DNA from: Gammaproteobacteria bacterium
Lineage (GTDB): Bacteria; Pseudomonadota; Gammaproteobacteria; Steroidobacterales; Steroidobacteraceae
NCBI GenBank assembly: GCA_030040235.1
Contig: JASHUC010000316.1
Location: 1-5,864, forward strand
Length of the DNA stretch: 5,864 bases
Direction: 5' to 3'
The first letter of the stretch is position 1. Every line of letters starts with the position of its first letter. Below the pieces are notes generated by a model, which was given only the letters and a program-made list of their open reading frames with translations, searched no databases and had not been told where the DNA came from. Shown here one piece after another: positions 5,165 to 5,864 of this stretch. A program made the translations under genes and the position numbers.

Positions 5165-5177
5165 GATCCGGGCATTC

Positions 5178-5591
5178 TTAGTGGAAAATCTCGAATCCCG
5201 CCTCTGTGAAATGCTCGTCCGTAGTCAGCACTTCCAATATCCGAAGCTCTCGCATGATTACGAAACTCGTGCAGTCGGTGAACGAGTAACGGTGATCGGA
5301 ATGCCGCCGGTAGAAGATCTTCGTTGCCTCGAACCGAAGGCTCGTTGTCCATTCCACGCGGATCGCGGAGCTGCGCTCGAACAACTCCAAGATGCGCACG
5401 CCGACGTGGTGCCCAGCGCGGGCATTTGCGAGATTCACGGTCTCGCAAACGACGTAATCTGTGGTTACTAGCGTTCGGCGCGAGCCCAGGAGTCGTTGCA
5501 CCCGCTCAGCCATGGCTGGATGGTGTCCATCCTTGCGATCGATCAACGCGTACAGAGCCGACGTATCGACGAACGCTTCACGAGCCGCCAT
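5178..5591 (-). CDS. vapC: VapC-type PIN-domain toxin ribonuclease (module 2)
   Basis: This 137-residue PIN-domain protein is unlike the VapC at 4564. The four acidic residues expected for metal-dependent RNA cleavage are present: Asp9 in FVDTSALYALID, Glu50 in VVCETVNL, Asp106 in SFTDCTSF, and Asp125 in LTTDEHF. The length is normal for VapC. The ATG at 5589-5591 lies inside the end of the antitoxin gene with a 14-nt overlap, so translation is probably coupled; the local ribosome site is weak. It is transcribed toward the plus-strand vapBC module and ends 188 nt from it. The toxin function is well supported by family and by the adjacent antitoxin; the cut site is unknown. Confidence 0.9.
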   Translation of the reverse strand: MAAREAFVDTSALYALIDRKDGHHPAMAERVQRLLGSRRTLVTTDYVVCETVNLANARAGHHVGVRILELFERSSAIRVEWTTSLRFEATKIFYRRHSDHRYSFTDCTSFVIMRELRILEVLTTDEHFTEAGFEIFH

Positions 5592-5838
5592 AGAGAGTGC
5601 GGTCTATATCCTCATTGGTAAGGCTGCCTCCGGGTCCGTCCACGGCAAACGTGTCGAGGTTCAGGAGAGGCTCATCCTCAGGCAGAGGACTGCCCTTGCG
5701 CCGCCGCGGCGCGGGTCCCAATTGAGCGACTGGTTTGCCGTCTCGCGCAATCGTAATGCGCTCGCCTTTCTCCGCGCGCGCCACAAGCTGCGAGAGGCGA
5801 GTCTTCGCATCGTGCATGTTTACAATATCGTTCGACAT
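5578..5838 (-). CDS. Phd/YefM-type antitoxin
   Basis: This is an 86-residue antitoxin of the Phd/YefM group. The N-terminal fold reads VNMHDAKTRLSQLVARAEKG, then ERITIARDGKPVAQLGP (about residues 6-43), which forms the dimeric DNA-binding domain. The C-terminal tail (FAVDGPGGSLTNEDIDRTLYGG, with a break-prone linker rich in R, K, P and E) is the expected toxin-binding part. It should neutralise the overlapping PIN toxin and repress the operon. The ATG at 5836-5838 keeps the first beta-strand (NDIVNM), so it is preferred over Met8. Upstream, only a weak AAGA-like ribosome site is visible, and the window ends 26 nt before the start, so the promoter is incomplete. Phd-type antitoxins do pair with PIN toxins, so the mix with module 1 is not itself odd. 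Confidence 0.9.
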   Translation of the reverse strand: MSNDIVNMHDAKTRLSQLVARAEKGERITIARDGKPVAQLGPAPRRRKGSPLPEDEPLLNLDTFAVDGPGGSLTNEDIDRTLYGGS

Positions 5839-5847
5839 TCGTTCATC

Positions 5848-5855
5848 TTAGCTAA
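5848..5855. promoter_or_regulatory. Short palindrome upstream of the Phd-type antitoxin
   Basis: TTAGCTAA is a perfect 8-bp palindrome 10 nt upstream of the antitoxin start, within a locally AT-rich stretch at the window edge. It could be part of the autoregulatory operator. The rest of the promoter lies outside the window. Confidence 0.3.
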
Positions 5856-5864
5856 TCGTACCGG

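Noticed and set aside
4858..5448. Minus-strand ORF of 196 codons spanning both toxin ends
   Set aside because: It overlaps both vapC genes in other frames and its translation is arginine- and serine-rich without domains.
1..5864. CRISPR array, tRNA or rRNA gene, intact insertion sequence
   Set aside because: No regularly spaced repeats, no cloverleaf-like or rRNA-like sequence and no transposase frame were seen by eye on either strand.

Overview
The window is GC-rich double-stranded bacterial chromosome, with mostly G/C third codon positions and Shine-Dalgarno-like sites before several genes. A Sec signal peptide, MarR/XRE/RHH-type regulators and two VapBC-type toxin-antitoxin pairs suggest a Gram-negative bacterium, possibly a proteobacterium or a similar high-GC phylum. 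No marker gene fixes the taxon. I see no rRNA, tRNA, CRISPR array or intact transposase.

Left part (1-1024). A small glycine-rich two-helix membrane protein (minus strand, 124-369) is divergent from a secreted protein of unknown function (plus strand, 459-995). An 8-bp inverted repeat lies between them. The 3' end of the secreted protein gene looks frameshifted, and a -1 reading frame continues it plausibly to 1024.

Middle part (1025-3424). An AT-rich promoter region with an imperfect inverted repeat precedes a two-gene plus-strand unit. It encodes a multi-pass membrane protein and an XRE-type regulator joined by a GTGA stop/start overlap. Convergent to it, overlapping by 16 bp, is a minus-strand two-gene operon. 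It encodes an excisionase-like HTH regulator and an alpha/beta hydrolase, 2 nt apart. Upstream of that operon sits a perfect 11-bp inverted repeat in an AT-rich island, the best operator candidate in the window.

Right part (3425-5864) looks like accessory DNA. After a gap of about 410 nt comes a small unknown protein with a winged-helix look (3838-4122). Then come two unrelated toxin-antitoxin modules arranged tail to tail. The first is RHH VapB plus PIN VapC (plus strand, 4322-4989, GTGA overlap, palindromic operator candidate). The second is Phd-type antitoxin plus PIN VapC (minus strand, 5178-5838, 14-bp overlap). The 190-nt space between the toxins carries what looks like the frameshifted C-terminal end of a tyrosine recombinase, consistent with a decayed integrated element.

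I did not find a clearly new multi-gene system. The most useful leads are the integrase remnant between the two TA modules, the paired operator of the HTH/hydrolase operon, and the frameshifted secreted protein.
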